From positions 1 through 64,000 of the forward strand of contig JAHQIW010006006.1 of the NCBI GenBank assembly GCA_019055375.1: a DNA stretch of 64,000 nucleotides. The letters run 5' to 3'. The position numbers and the translations under genes are program-made. The stretch comes from Parelaphostrongylus tenuis. Taxonomy: Eukaryota; Nematoda; Chromadorea; Rhabditida; Metastrongylidae. Below the pieces are notes generated by a model that saw only the letters and a program-made list of their open reading frames with translations, was not told the DNA's origin and made no database searches. Below are positions 1 through 12,628 of the stretch, in pieces (position 1 is the stretch's first letter; every line of letters starts with the position of its first letter).

Positions 1-601
1 GCTTCTCTTTTCTATAGCACGCTACGATCCAATAGAATCTATAGCGCCTATTTTTGTGCCAAAAAAAAGAATTTGCGTCCTACTTCAAGTTGGTTCACTC
101 TGCCGTTCCTTTGTTCTATACGAAGCAGGATTATGACATGAACTTTGATATGCCAGACAATGTAATCAAAGGTCTTCATTTTAGTGGACGATTTCTATTC
201 AACGAAAATTTTTTTAAGACGTTTACAGGCGTTGTAGCCTGGCAGGTGATATTCTCTCGTGAAACATAAAAACTAGCTAACAGTGTTGGATAGCAAACAT
301 CAACGTGGATCTTCGACTGGAGCGTCGAATCAGCTGCCAAAAAAGCAGATTGGTCTAAGAAGAGCGAAGCTAGCGATGCGATCATAATTATAAGGTAACA
401 TAAGGATCGTACGACGAAAAAGTTAGGAACAAGATGATCCAAGAACGCTACAAACTTCCAGAAAAACAGTACTCGCTTTGCTCAGTTGTACTGCTGCAAT
501 ATATTTTGTTGCAAAAACAACTTATGTGATCGTCACCAACTATTTGTGTCAATCAAATATGGCAACACAACTGTGACGTGAAGGTGAAGTAAATTCACTA
601 C
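1..601. other. AT-rich sequence, no gene established
   Basis: No conserved coding segment is recognisable. If the signal-peptide exon at 602-658 is real, its later exons would lie here on the minus strand. A fair acceptor (TTTTTTGGCAG on the minus strand, near 333-343) is followed by a short reading frame that stays open for 18 codons in the phase left by that exon. This is weak support. Confidence 0.3.
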
Positions 602-658
602 CTGTGCTGATGAAACGAGCACCAACAGCGCCAGCAGAAGCAGATGACAACAATTCAT
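602..658 (-). CDS. Candidate first exon encoding a signal peptide
   Basis: On the minus strand a TTTCAG acceptor sits 12 bases before an ATG. That arrangement is typical of a nematode spliced-leader trans-splice site. The 19 codons that follow read MNCCHLLLLALLVLVSSAQ, a strongly hydrophobic, signal-peptide-like run with an AXA-type small-residue end. A GTAGTG donor follows in phase 0. The product would be a small secreted protein. I do not recognise the family and could not establish the downstream exon; one weak option near 280-333 would make a very short protein. The hydrophobic run plus flanking splice signals could still be coincidence. Confidence 0.33.
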
Positions 659-671
659 TCGTTGTTCTTCT

Positions 672-2194
672 GAAACTGTCGTTTGATTTATTACATATAT
701 ACTGACTGAATGTGTTTGTGGACTATCCTTATTCTTCCAGGCCTGAAGAAGGCAAAATACGTCAGCAGTTTGAATAAATGATATCGGAAAAGCTCGTGTC
801 AAACTCAGTTGAAATTAACATGGAATTATCGAAGAATGCCGAGGTTAAGATAGTCGGTCTTGAAAATTCTAACACATATTTATTTATGTATCCATTTACT
901 TTGCTTATTTAATTGAGTATTTATGCATATCGCAGTATCGATAACAAAGTGTTTTCGTCTAATCCTTTGCCGTATTAATCGACAGTACCACAGAAAGATT
1001 TGCGTCAGATGAAGCAATGGAGTTAAGACCTAATTTGCACCACAACATGCTCTTTCTTCTCTTCTGTTGGCCTTTGCTTCTGACTAACACATAATGGTAC
1101 AAATCCAAAATGTACACTCCAATTAATTTTGAGTATCAAAGGCATTGTTTTCGTTACTAGAAGTACTTTACCACATCTCATAACGTTGAAAAACGAATAA
1201 ATAACGTTCGCGAAGACGAAGCCTCTAGTTGTGCTTTATAGTAACTCTTAATATTGCATGTTTTTGGTGGCGCTATACTACGTTGCAGAGTCTGACTGTT
1301 CCTCTAAAATGTTTCAAGCACTCAAAGAGAAATTGACGTCTTTAGACCTGTTTCTGTGAGTGTTTTGTTTGTGCTCCACTAATACTCCATATACCGATGT
1401 GATAGTCTGAATCGTCGCTGACGGACACTTTCGATCGTAAGCTGTCTAAAAGCAGAACTCTCGACTGAATGCATGCATTAACTACATGTAACGAGTCGGC
1501 TAGTGTCATAAGAGCAACGTTACAAAGATCAAAAGCGATTATAAAGCATTCAAAACAGATGTGGACGCAACGTCAGCAAGTTACTAAAGTGTGTAACAGA
1601 TCATAGTCATAAATTCTCGATATTCCTCTTTGAGCTACTACCGTTTTACAAGAAAAAGAGGACTTTATTCATAAAAAAATGGACTAAGATCTCGAGCCCA
1701 AACGCGTATTTTTTACAAATGTGGAAGATATTACACATATTTTCCAGAAAATGATTAAATAACCCTTCCTCATTATCGTTCACAGCAGTTATAAACTACC
1801 CGCATGTCTCGGAGACAATGTGTTCAATGCTGCTAGCTGTTTCTACCTAACTAAATCCTGTGACAACATCTTAAAATCAACCAACAACGTAGCATTCTAC
1901 GCTGTTGACGTCGTTTGGCACGACTGCTCCAAAATGCGACCTGCGCGAACAGCCGAGTTCTCGGCAACGAACTACACCTTTAAAGAAACCACTGTCATAA
2001 GTTGTAGGACAGACTCGGTGTTAGCCGCATGTAGTGACTATGAATGTGGGGTTCAAATTCGACAATTTTCAATGCTTCCAGTACCGCTATTATCTGTCCA
2101 TTACAGTGAGATATTGGCCAGCATATAAACGTACTATAGGCATGCAATTATTCCAAAAGAAAAAAAGAAGAGGACAAAATAATCATAAAGTCGG
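672..2194. other. Noncoding, nothing recognised
   Basis: AT-rich sequence without a conserved motif. A 102-codon open frame at 1820-2128 (+) starts with GTG and has no flanking splice signals or recognisable motif, so I do not call it. Confidence 0.5.
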
Positions 2195-2306
2195 GATTAA
2201 CGTTTGCTCTCGGGGGCGGATGGCAGCAGAGCTGACAGGGATGGAACCGTGATTAACGTCTGCTCCGGGGGCGGGTGGCAGCAGAACTGACATGGATGAA
2301 AAACGT
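2195..2306. repeat. Two-copy 56-bp tandem repeat
   Basis: Units 2195-2250 and 2251-2306 both begin GATTAACGT and share a GGGGGCGG core and a GGCAGCAGA segment, with a few substitutions. The unit is GC-rich compared with its surroundings. It looks like a local tandem duplication. No function is suggested. Confidence 0.85.
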
Positions 2307-2810
2307 GGTGGCATACATGATTTGTGAGATGGTGACAATGTGGAGATACAATTAATTTGGGGGCCACCCTTGTACTATGAACATTGGTAATAAGTGCAAA
2401 CGTAGCAGTAGTTTTGTTGAAAAATAAAGAGGTCGTTGATGAAACGCTGTCATCAGTTTACGGTTTTGGAAATTCGATCCGCCTTTGCTAGGATAGCTTG
2501 TCGCAGCAAATGGCGAAAATTTACTGCGAATCATTACATGTCATAAAAAAACGTCGGCATGGACATTGACCTGAGGATGGCAACATCAACGAGTTTCTGC
2601 TGTTGAGCACGAGCATTTGAGCTGCTCAAAAGCCGGAATTTCTCAGTAAAATCATACAACACACGACATGTCAGTGTTTATATTTGCTAGCTTACACCAG
2701 AAGTTCATTCTGCATCGAATCCTGTCAACAGAGGAACTGTTTTTCAGGACGACTATCTCCAGTCGAAAATAGATAGAAATTCTAGGACATATGCCAGTAA
2801 ATGACGATCA

Positions 2811-2864
2811 AGCATTGCATCAACGAAGGACTTGAGCATTGCATCAACGAAGGACTCAAGCATT
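2811..2864. repeat. 24-bp tandem repeat, 2.25 copies
   Basis: AGCATTGCATCAACGAAGGA followed by CTTG or CTCA is repeated with a period of 24, then a partial AGCATT. Confidence 0.9.
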
Positions 2865-3228
2865 CTTAGAATCGACATATATGGAAAAGTAAGCGTCTCT
2901 TACAATGAGGGCCTTGAAAGTCGTTTCTGTGCGCGAATTTTTTCATACTACACCTCAGCAACACTAATCTTCAAATAAGACGGAAAAAATGAGAATCAGA
3001 ATAAAAATTTGTACAGCTGATGCACATAAATACACACAATTTTACAGGTACACATAAATAACAAAACTTGCTATACTGAGGTAAAGTAAGCGCACTGAAA
3101 AAAATCTGATTGACTAACTATTCTAAAATGAACAAAAATCTCAACGCTGCTTGGATTAATAATATCATTCTTCATAAGTGGTTGCATGTTGGAGACAGAT
3201 GCCCAAGAATCAAGCAAGATTGTGAAAC

Positions 3229-3327
3229 TTAGCTACTACCATTCACAAACTGAGAATGTCGACCTCTTTCAGCTGCCTTTTTTTCACCATGGATTTCAAC
3301 AAGCATTTTGAGCACTTCTGCAGCACC
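3229..3327 (-). CDS. Candidate terminal exon, unknown protein
   Basis: A minus-strand TTTTTTAAG acceptor opens a 32-codon frame ending in TAA. It reads GAAEVLKMLVEIHGEKKA and continues with a basic, polar end (…ERGRHSQFVNGSS). The composition looks like real protein. A possible upstream exon (near 3392-3415) encodes MSQTVDAR in compatible phase across a 64-nt intron, but its donor (GTCATC) is weak. A second minus-strand mini-exon at about 3766-3794, between TCTTCAG and GTAAGC, may belong to the same or another gene. The family is not recognised. The other strand also has a short open frame here. Confidence 0.28.
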   Translation of the reverse strand, partial: GAAEVLKMLVEIHGEKKAAERGRHSQFVNGSS

Positions 3328-3829
3328 CTTAAAAAATGAAAAGCAAGTGCAAATGCAGTTATCTAGTTCAATGATGAGTAGGGTTGATGACCCTTGCGTC
3401 AACAGTCTGGCTCATCGTACTACGCATTCACTCGTTTATGCGGGAGCTCGATCTCAGGTCAGGATTGGTAGGGAGATTAGGGTATGCACCACATGAATTT
3501 GAGTCAATACTCGGGTTATTGTATTCTATAGAGCTTACTGTAATTTTTTACAGTACAATTTCAGCGTAAAGTACTTAACGAGTTTTTTTAAAGTGACGTC
3601 CATCTGTCAAAACTACGGCTTGCTGGTGTGATGCTCAGCTGTAGTGCTGTTGACTGAGCCGCGCACCATAGGTACCACTCATGAAGAACTTTATGCAGCC
3701 CAATGTTAAAATTAAGTACCCCCATCATTAATTGTTGAAAGATTGCATTGGGCAACAATTGAGCTTACCGACTGACAACTCGAGCACCCAACATCCGCTG
3801 AAGACGATAAAATCTAGAATTAATAGCTA

Positions 3830-6800
3830 TCCAGCGATTCTTATGTTTTTTCAAGTAGAAGAAGGATAATTATCTCCTTGGATTTTATTTCGAAGGATGG
3901 TAGTTTGGTGCAAAGGGCGGCGATATGTGAATGCACATAAAGGACCACTAGAAGACGAAAAAGTCGAGTAATCGCAAGCAAGACAATACACCACATATTA
4001 TCTGCAGCTTCTCCGGACATCGTAAAAAAGAAAGGCGTTAGCTGGTGAGCAATGCCAGCTGTGCATTTCTGCCAATCGTTCACTAAATTGTTTTCAATGA
4101 AGCGAAGACAACATCGTCAGCAACGCTAACATCTTGAAGCCCATCAAGCAGAAACGCATCCGCTGGTGCCAGATATCAAATGTCTTTTTAAGAATTAATT
4201 CTCATCTGATGATATCATCGGTTAAGAGTTTATCTTCATCTTATGTCTATGAATGACTTTTGCTTGTGTTTTTCCTTTCATCTGTAGAGAATGCAGAAAA
4301 CTGAAATTCTAATGGGGCTGAAATTTGAGCACTGAACAAACAACCCAACACATCACACAATCAGAAGAGTCACAGAAAACCTTTGCGAATAGTCACATAA
4401 ATCTGCTCACAATTGTTAAGTAAAAATTGCGCAATAGAATCTGCTGTGGGAAAAACCACTCCAGATTTTATTTCACATCTAATGAAAGCCGTTCATAGAG
4501 TGTCAAAAGCGAATTCTAACGAGCGCCGGTGCACTGCTTACTTTAATAGAACTAAATAGTCTATTACTCAAGCAAATTTGAAAAAGATGGCAATGCCTGA
4601 AATTGTTCGACTGGAAAAAGCAACGTAAAATATTTGGTTGTCGGTCAGGAAATAGAAATGAGAACAAAAAATTAACAAATTCTGAAGAAAACTTTCTAAG
4701 ATCAGGAAGCAGTCACGGAGCAGTTTGGTGTTGATTCATTCTCAATAGGTTGAAGAAAAAGTTGATCAGCTGCTCAAAGATAAGTGGACACTGAATCCAA
4801 TGAAATTGCAGTGTTTTCTAACAAAACTCATTTTGACAAGTGTTGGGTGCAAGCCGTCTTTTCATACACCAAGATATAAAGACCTTACAATAGCTAGTTT
4901 TCCAAAAATTTATCAATGATAATATCAAAAACTATGTGAATGTTTCAAAATTGACACAGATTTTATAACTCGCAAGAAGTAAGGATCGAAATGTGTACAT
5001 TCAAGTGACTATAAACTGTGTAAACGCCTCCGATGATCTAGGTAAGATCAGTTGCCACAATGAAACGACAGATGCAAGATGTAATGGCTTTGGCAGACAT
5101 GAACAACTCAGGCTTCATTACTAAATCACACCAATAAGCCCATTTAGGAAATATGTAATGTTGCAGCAGAGTGGAGTTTATATGCAGTCATGCGTCTGTA
5201 ACCGAAAAACATCCAAGACCTTGTCCATCTAATCAAAAGGTGTAAAGCCCGACACCGACGCACGATTGGTTCGTTCACACAACATCATGCAAGTGACTTC
5301 AAATCCTGGTATGAGATCACACATGTCGTGACACATGTGCTTCGGACTGAGTGGGGGGTAGTGGTGAGAAAAGCAAAAAAGCGACGTCGTGATTAGACGA
5401 CGATGAGCATTCATCGGAAAACACTCGTTTGTTAGATTCACAATGCTTAAAGCAAAGAGAGATGCCAACAGTCGGCTATGAGTCTCTGAACATTCCCAGA
5501 AATTGTAATCAAGTGGTGGATATACCGGGATTGAAGGCAAGCGAGGAGATATATGAGCTACATATAGGCTTTATTTAGTGGACAACAAAAATTATACAAT
5601 TGCGATGCTTTAAATTGCTACGAAATATAATAGATGTGAATACAAAAACATAGGTAGTATTCTTATAAAAGAAGATGAGTATCAATGAACGTTGGTAATC
5701 ATGTGGCCGAAGTTTGGTGTTGAGATCGTCAGAATGACGATAAACCAATGAGCCTCCCGCAAATAACCCCGTGTGTTTCTTATATAAGTCTCACTTCTAG
5801 ACAGAATTCATGACGAGAGGATATTGTTATGAAATAAAAGAAGCGCCTGAAAAGATCAAATTTTGCTTTCTATTGGTTGAAAATTCAAGCTGGAGACATG
5901 TAGGGTCAACATAGTCGCTTTTCCGCTCGTTTTCAGCGTGAGTTAAGTTAAGGAAGGCGAACATTTTATGTGGTGCTGTCTCAGGGATCAGGTGAAAAAC
6001 GAGTGACGCCGATTGTTCAGGTGATGATGACGACACGAGTTTGTGCAAGAAGTTTGAAGTTCGAAATATCTGTGTCCTACAACATTCGTCACTACGAGCA
6101 CCTGTTAACGCGCATTAATCAATACCTGCTGTAAATTTGCATAATTAGTGCTTGTGTTTGACTTTGATTTGTTCGTTTGTTAGTGTAGTGGATTGGATAA
6201 CCAAGATCTAACAGATTTATTTCAAATGAAAGAAATCAGTCAAAGAGAGAAAGTAAATCAAGGTTGTTGTGCGTGACAGAAGAGTCTTTGGAGCTCTACC
6301 CATAATGGTCCTGACCGAGCCTATCTATGGAACAATGGCCAAGAAATATCACCAGTGAAACGCTGTTTGGCTAAAGCCACTCTGATTCATAAGCATTTTG
6401 ACGCTCATGTAGAGGCATACAAGAAATATATTAAAGTGATTTATGAACAAATAGACTTACATTGACATATTATCACTGTATACTTTAAAAAAAAGTTAGA
6501 ACTTAGATTGTGACGAGCAGTACAATTGAAGAAAGTCACAACTTGGGAACTCTAAGGTTGCATGATTTTTGGACTCCACACCCTACATCATACTTGATTA
6601 GTTTTTGTACACAGTGAAAATATTAGCCAGTTTTTCAAACGGTTCATTCATCAGACCGAGTTATGATACTGAAAGCCGTTGGGTGTAGAGGATGATCAAT
6701 TTGCTGGTTCATTGAATCTGCTGTCTGATTCCATCATTCATTGCACGCTTTACAATCGGCTATTCATCAAAATCCTTATCTTCTCGTTACACAACGATTT

Positions 6801-7085
6801 CTTTTTCCTCGCATAAACAAGCGACACGTCGGTGCACCCATGGTGGAATAGAGTCGTCCTGCAAACCACGTGCAGACACACTTCAGCTTATCTTATAAAT
6901 CTTTGGCTTCAATGAGAACATAAATTTAAAAGCTCCAGGGTTGACCATTCGTTTAGCTACACGCCATGCATAGGCATTCACTAAACATGGATTCTGCACA
7001 TATCGCTTGTCCAATGATTTTGTTGCCTACCATGATATGTCAAGTCAGTGCTGCTATTCTCCGAAACAGTCTGCTATCAATTTGA
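3830..7085. other. Noncoding, nothing recognised
   Basis: No conserved exon or repeat family found. Two open frames on the minus strand (5229-5540, 103 codons; 5827-6048, 73 codons) have no splice or homology support and are of a length expected by chance at this base composition. Confidence 0.45.
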
Positions 7086-7104
7086 TCACGCTGGAGGAGG
7101 AAAT

Positions 7105-7345
7105 GTGTGGTGAGCTTGGAGCGAGTTATCAAACCAACGACCACGTGTGTATTGCAGGGCGCATCTGACCTCTGCGCCACACGTAAAGTATAAAGGATTA
7201 AGCTCTCGACGTTGATCAATCCCTAAAGGATGCGCCATGCAAGGGTCCTCAAATTTTAACCTTGTTTGAGGTGACTGGATGCATATCTGGCCTTTACAAT
7301 GACTAGCGGTTGTGTCGAGTTGGAACTCTAACCACTGAGCCATAC
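7105..7345 (-). repeat. tRNA-derived SINE, family C
   Basis: The minus strand starts with TGGCTCAGTGGTTAGAG, a near-canonical tRNA A box. The body includes TTGTAAAGGCCAGATATGCAT and a segment matching other copies at 25355-25560, 26650-26925 and 28365-28660. A second tRNA-like head follows (GGCGCAGAGGTCAGATGCGCC, then a B-box-like GGTTTGATAACTC). This is likely a chimera of two copies. It has no coding capacity. Confidence 0.75.
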
Positions 7346-7552
7346 ATGCTTTTTTTTAATAATAATCCGAACAAATTTCTTGACGATAGACAGTTCCCTT
7401 AGAAAACCTCAACAAAGGCACGTCGCAGTGGACAAAAGTGAACTTGTGATTTGAATACAATCAACGATGTCATTCTGCAGTCAAATTCACTAGAAATCAT
7501 CTTATATTATGAAAATTGATTTGTTCTAACTATTGAGGACTGTGATGCTGAT

Positions 7553-7775
7553 CAAGGCGCGCGTGGAGCCAAGCTCCACCCCCCCCCCCTCCTCTCCCCC
7601 TCCCCACTTCTCTTCGGCAGTCAACAACAACGTTCTGGAGAGCTACAGTAAGGTCCTCGAGACTGCAAGGAGACTTGCTCAACCAGTATTCTGCGTCTTT
7701 AAAAAGAAGGCGAAAAACGAATTGAATGTTAGAAGTACTGGGATCCGCACAGTTAAAAAAGAAAAAAGAAAACAC
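7553..7775 (+). repeat. SINE family B, head replaced by a poly-C tract
   Basis: It shares the body of family B: GCAAGGAGACTTGCTC, an ACCAGTATTCT segment, a CGAATTGAATGTTAGAAG segment, CTGGGATCCGCACAGT and an A-rich tail. The best comparison copy is 17914-18151. The 5' part is pyrimidine-rich (C9 and CT runs), and the tRNA-like head is poorly preserved. Confidence 0.75.
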
Positions 7776-7805
7776 TGTGATGACCGACCAGATAAAGTGC
7801 TATAA

Positions 7806-9085
7806 ACAAAATTGAGAAACAAAAGATATGTTGATTCCAAGAATGAAACTACACACGGTCTATCAAATAGAAAATTTTCTACAAAAAAGATCTTTTTACG
7901 ATGGCTTTACGGGAGACGTTTTCTTTGTTTTTTTTTTTTGTTCACAGGCATTAAATTTCAACAAAATGTTTTTGTGACTTGCTCGCGTAGTGTGTGTCGC
8001 AAGGGTAGATTGGAGCTTTTGATGCTTTCCCTTTATTTCGTGTCACTTAACAGCTGACTTTAGCCGTCTGAAATTACTAGTACGAAATAACGTCCATGCG
8101 TCGTTCTTCACAAACTAAATACCATTGCGCTCAAAATTTTGATGTTAAACAGTAATTTAATTCTCAGTGAATCAACAATGTTTGAGTACACGATGCCGAG
8201 CTTCAAATCGAAATCACTATCCATACACGAAATCCATAACGTTATGCTACACTCTCTTGTTGAAAGACAGCTGATGACTCCATAAATTATTCGCTCAGTA
8301 CCACTTAAAATCTAAGGAATCCACAGTCTGCGCATAAACCACCGCTTTTTTTTTTGCTGTCAGTGATATGATGCTCAAGTCAACTGCTCAAATTGATATG
8401 AGTGATGAGGAAACTCTGGATACTATCGGCGAAGCGGGTATCTTGAGTCTACAGAGCCAAATGAAAAGACCTTTTCTCGGAATTTGAGGGCAAACACTTC
8501 TATTAGAAGTTTAAAAAAAGCATGCACACCTGTTGCTTATTCAAATTGCGAAAACCCTCTTATGAGAGGCACAATCATCAATTATGATGAGATGAACTCA
8601 CTTTCTCGGTTTGACGATGTCTATTGCGTAGCAAGCGAATACATGCTACTCTGTCGGCAATTCACTGTATAAACAGTAGACTGAAAAATAGAGTACCTTT
8701 GCGTCAATGAGTAGCATCTCCGCGTCACCGTATGCTGGTTGTTCGCTGCTCTTCGACGAAAATGGGCGCGTGATTGTAACTTGTGCAGATAATTATCAGG
8801 ATATCAGAGGAACTAAAGGCATTTTAAAGGAAGTGCAGCTCTACAAATGCTCAAAAATTTGGTAACATTTCGAATTGATGTATAGTAGACTGTATAGCAT
8901 TGGCTTACATTTGCCCTGCAAAGCTGTGACAAGCGCCTTCTACAGGCGTTTTTCTCTACGAAATGCGCGTTACAAATTGAGCTTATCATCCTTAATACTT
9001 TAGAATTTCTCTTAGAAAATTTGTAAAAAAACAAACAAACCACCGTTTGTGAACGTGTAGCAGAAAGCAAATTTTGAACGGAAAT
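7806..9085. other. Noncoding, nothing firm
   Basis: No conserved exon seen. A 111-codon minus-strand frame at 8813-9148 has a hydrophobic start but no identifiable domain. Confidence 0.4.
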
Positions 9086-9088
9086 TAG

Positions 9089-9544
9089 GTGATCTTGCAA
9101 ACCGAACATAACTATTTGAGAAGCGAAAGAGAGCACGCTGAAGAGCAATATGATCCTTTTAAAAGCTCCACGATAGCTATAATCCCACCAAATATGGCCA
9201 TCTTCCCCCGCAAGAACGTTGTGATGATGAGGATCACATTAGCGGTAGCAGTTGATGGCGGAATGAGTGTTCGGATTATCGAAGTAAGCGAAAGACAGCA
9301 ACGTAAGACTTCTCCGCCCTTTTTTGAGATGCCCATCTAGCAACCACCATGCGCACACATTGTAATCAGGAATGCAATCTTTTCAGCTAATGGAATCAAT
9401 GTCCATGACAGAATGCAAAATAACCACCGACTCACGACTGAAGGATTTGAGCCACTGTCATGTAAAGAGAAAATGAACTTAAACACGCCACTTTACGATT
9501 GTTCTGCTCGAAAGATTCAGCACTATTCGAGAGAAACCAATTAG
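9089..9544 (+). CDS. Candidate three-exon model, unknown protein
   Basis: Three open segments join in phase 0. The first is a 65-codon frame ending ...MSVRIIE at 9283 with donor GTAAGC. The second is 9387-9461, after acceptor TTTTCAG, reading LMESMSMTECKITTDSRLKD and ending at donor GTAAAG. The third is 9521-9544, after acceptor GATTCAG, ending in TAG. The second intron is 59 nt, typical of nematodes. No family is recognised. The minus strand of 9112-9336 is also open and encodes a hydrophobic stretch, so strand assignment is uncertain. Confidence 0.25.
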
Positions 9545-9767
9545 CCCACCCTAGTGTGAAAAATGAACCATCTGGAAAGTTTGGTGTCTTTTTTGTCTTG
9601 CTCGCGACATCAACGAACACGATCGCTGTTGAAGCTTGAATGGAATTCACAGCAATATCTGAAAGAGACACGTCCATTTCTAAAAAATGGTCAAGAATGC
9701 TTTGCGTTTTAACGAATTCCAATGCGATTCAAAGAGACTCATCTACACTCATGACAGTAGCATCAAG

Positions 9768-9862
9768 TTACGAATAATTATCGTGAACAAGAGCGGCGAG
9801 AAGCACAGCCAAAGCTACAAGAGTGGTGAGAACTACCAACCAAGATGTAGGAAGTTGATGAA
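9768..9862 (-). CDS. Candidate terminal exon with a transmembrane helix
   Basis: The minus-strand acceptor AATAATTCAG is followed, in one phase, by 30 codons including WLVVLTTLVALAVLLAALV, a clear hydrophobic helix, then HDNYS and a stop. An upstream minus-strand open region (10023-10388) contains a GTAAGC donor and a TTGCAG acceptor. I could not join the two in a consistent frame. It might be the tail of a small membrane protein or a broken receptor. A fragment of SINE family A head lies at about 9950-9985 (minus). Confidence 0.2.
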
Positions 9863-10399
9863 CTGAATTATTCGAAAAAAAAAACGATGAAGATTTTCAG
9901 ATTCCTGTTCATTACTAGCGACAGCAAGGTGAAGGCAGTGATTTTCGGGGATGGAGGGACTAGGACCACTACACCACTGTGCGCAATGTTTGACTGATTT
10001 TCGAAACGGACACTTTAATCATTCAAGTGGTTGACATTTTCCGAGTTGGCATATCACCACACAGAAAACACCCATCGCTCGAGGTCATTAACGGGTTGAA
10101 TTGATAGTGAAACCATCTGCAATGATCCCAAAAGAAACGAAATGCTAAGCTTACGATAGCAGTGATCCTCTCTCCGCCCACTTCTAGTGGCCAGAAGAGA
10201 CATCCCAAGAATCTTGAACCAGATAAGTCAACGCAATGAATTCCGTTGACGAGTCGTAGGAGACAGATTACTGTAAAAATATGACTGAGAGTAAGGCGGT
10301 GCGAGGGCCTTTGCTGGAGTATTGCGGACGCATGATTCCAGGAAATGTAGTCGTGGATTTGGTCCATTCCACATTTATCGATGTCCAAGTTTCACCCGT

Positions 10400-12300
10400 T
10401 TTATCCATATCTTAGCATTTCTGTAAATATTTCAACATCGTATCTGGTAACAGAAATTGAATTAAGCAGTAAGTAGAAGTTACCATTAGGACTTCAATCA
10501 TGGCTTGAAATCAACTGGCTTTAATACCCATTTATTTTTTCCAAATTAATCCCTTGAGGAGTTGTGAAGACGCAACCAATTTCTAATAGAACAAAGACGA
10601 GGAAGAAGCAGAACGGAAGCCTCGATGATGTAATGCGAACGCCGCGCTCAAGAAAGCGTGGTAGTGATTCTAGTCCACACCACAGAGACCAGGCTATAAG
10701 CTTCGATCGTATATCGGGATCTGATGGCTACGTCCCACATCCTACCCTCCGGTTGAAGATGAATTAAGATACTTATGGGTTAGCAAGAAATTTCCGGATT
10801 TTTTTACTTTTATGCAAGTTTATCCCTACTTTTCAACAAAAAACAATAAATAATTAATAAGAGTATTCTCCTTCAACTTCAATCTTTTCCTCCCACTTTT
10901 ACGGCAATTTGATGAATCTGTGCCGGTTAAACTCGATGTCTTTCGAGTCGTGGAAAGTCTCAGCACCACTTGAACTTAAACGATACTCCTGTAACATCAA
11001 CAATCGTTTTTCGCACTCGGGACAACCTCATCTTAAACCAACTGCATAAGTGTTATATATAAAATGACTGCAAGAAACTGCTCTAAACGATAGTATAACA
11101 AAAAATGAATGCACATAAAATAACCAACAAAAACGAAAAGAGTCTGTGTCAACTCAATAAGTAGAACTTAACATTTCAATAGGTAGTATTTACGTCAATG
11201 AAATTTGAAATATAAAATGATCTGATCATTGACAGAATTACAAACACCAATAAATTATACCATAAATTCAATTTAAAAACTAGTCTTATCTGATAAATAG
11301 ATGTATGCACCAGAGATTACGTCTGTTTTTTCCTATACCATAGGTGGCAAGTGAAACTATCCAATAGAAGAAAATCCTTTTTCGGAGTTTACGGTACTCC
11401 ACGATTCAGTTAGAGAACATGAGATTATCAGTATACAACAAAGTAGTTTACATTGATACGCTTCAACGATTGTAAGCGAGATTTAAGAACTACCGAACGT
11501 AAATCGTAACAACGACGTTACCAAAACAAAAGTGCATCACTGAGCCAGATGTTTTCAATGGCGAGTAATGGGTGAACTCCTTCGAGCAGAGCAGGGCATG
11601 GCAGCGGGTTGCGGGCGAAAAGGCTTTGACAGACAAGTTGAAATACGATGCCATCTGGTCATTTAGACTGCTTTAGCGTTGTTTTATAAAGAGCACATAA
11701 ACTCGGACGCACTTTGCAATGCAAATCGCAAGGACAAAGATCTTTTTGAAAAGTGCTCTTCGATCAAACCTTTCATATCCGAAGATTCAGCGAGCAATAC
11801 AACTCTAGTTCAACGTCTCATTCAGATATTGTGCTTTAGTGGCACCTTGAACAATACATAGTGTATCGGTTGCATTTCGCTCATCGGGTTCACCAGGCCT
11901 TCTCCATGGCCCGGGTTCAACAAAATGGCCACTTGTCTGGGAGGATGGCAGCACTGAGCAGCATCGGTAGCTAACAGCAGGATATTCTGTTAGTCATATA
12001 TGCTTTCAGTCGTTCTAGGATTCTCAATAAAATCGAATGCATAGCACATTCGACAAGAACTGATCGCAAGTAAGCGCTTCATTATTCATTCTTTCCACTG
12101 TTAATGCTGAAGTCAACTTATCTTTCTCAAGTTTACTTTCTATAATTCACTTCTAGGGAATTATCGAAAGGCGACGCTTGACAATCAAGGTTATTGGGGG
12201 AAATTGGTTGCAAAAGAGTGTTTCTGGAAAATTGACAGCAAACAAGAGCAATATTTACTGCACGCGTGCCCATGACTGTCTCAAATCCGTTTCGATGTCA
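10400..12300. other. AT-rich noncoding
   Basis: No conserved exon or repeat family was recognised. Short open frames are present but unsupported. Confidence 0.5.
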
Positions 12301-12307
12301 GATTAGT

Positions 12308-12628
12308 TCACTGTATATCCCTAGAAATGTCAATATGGCTAAGGGTTCGGATTCCAAGAAATTCGATCATCGTGGGTTTCCCATCGTGCATAATCACTTT
12401 AAGCCATTTTCCACTTGTTGACGTTCCACGAAAATGAATCTCTAAGGCATATTTGCGAAACCAAATACAGTCTTTCAGAAGATTTATCTCACTAATACCA
12501 ATGTGGGAATTCCAAGCAACGTTGCCAGATTCTTGAAAAACAAATAGAGTGTGAGAGTATGCAACGAACAACATCGAGCAGAGTACCATAGAGTGGCAAA
12601 CTCTGACCCTTTGGAGACCCATATGCAT
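12308..12628 (-). CDS. Candidate exon, possibly galectin-like; intact copy of an inverted duplication
   Basis: A 106-codon minus-strand frame ends in TGA. The likely exon begins after a TTTTTCAAG acceptor near 12536 and reads SGNVAWNSHIGISEINLL..., then KWLKVIMHDGKPTMIEF, then LSHIDISRDIQ. The order (a short strand with SGNVA, a later KVxMHDGKP strand and a final HIDISRDIQ) resembles the C-terminal half of divergent galectins. The galectin sugar-binding signature (HxNPR...WxxExR) is absent, so the assignment is tentative. The 5' part lies in the left arm of an inverted duplication. The opposite copy at 14.88-15.05 kb is broken by a stop where this one reads KYALEIHFRG. Selective retention here would suggest a real gene. 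Confidence 0.38.
   Translation of the reverse strand: MHMGLQRVRVCHSMVLCSMLFVAYSHTLFVFQESGNVAWNSHIGISEINLLKDCIWFRKYALEIHFRGTSTSGKWLKVIMHDGKPTMIEFLGIRTLSHIDISRDIQ

Noticed and set aside
7086..7343. 85-codon minus-strand frame
   Set aside because: It lies entirely within SINE family C sequence, and other copies of the family are not open.
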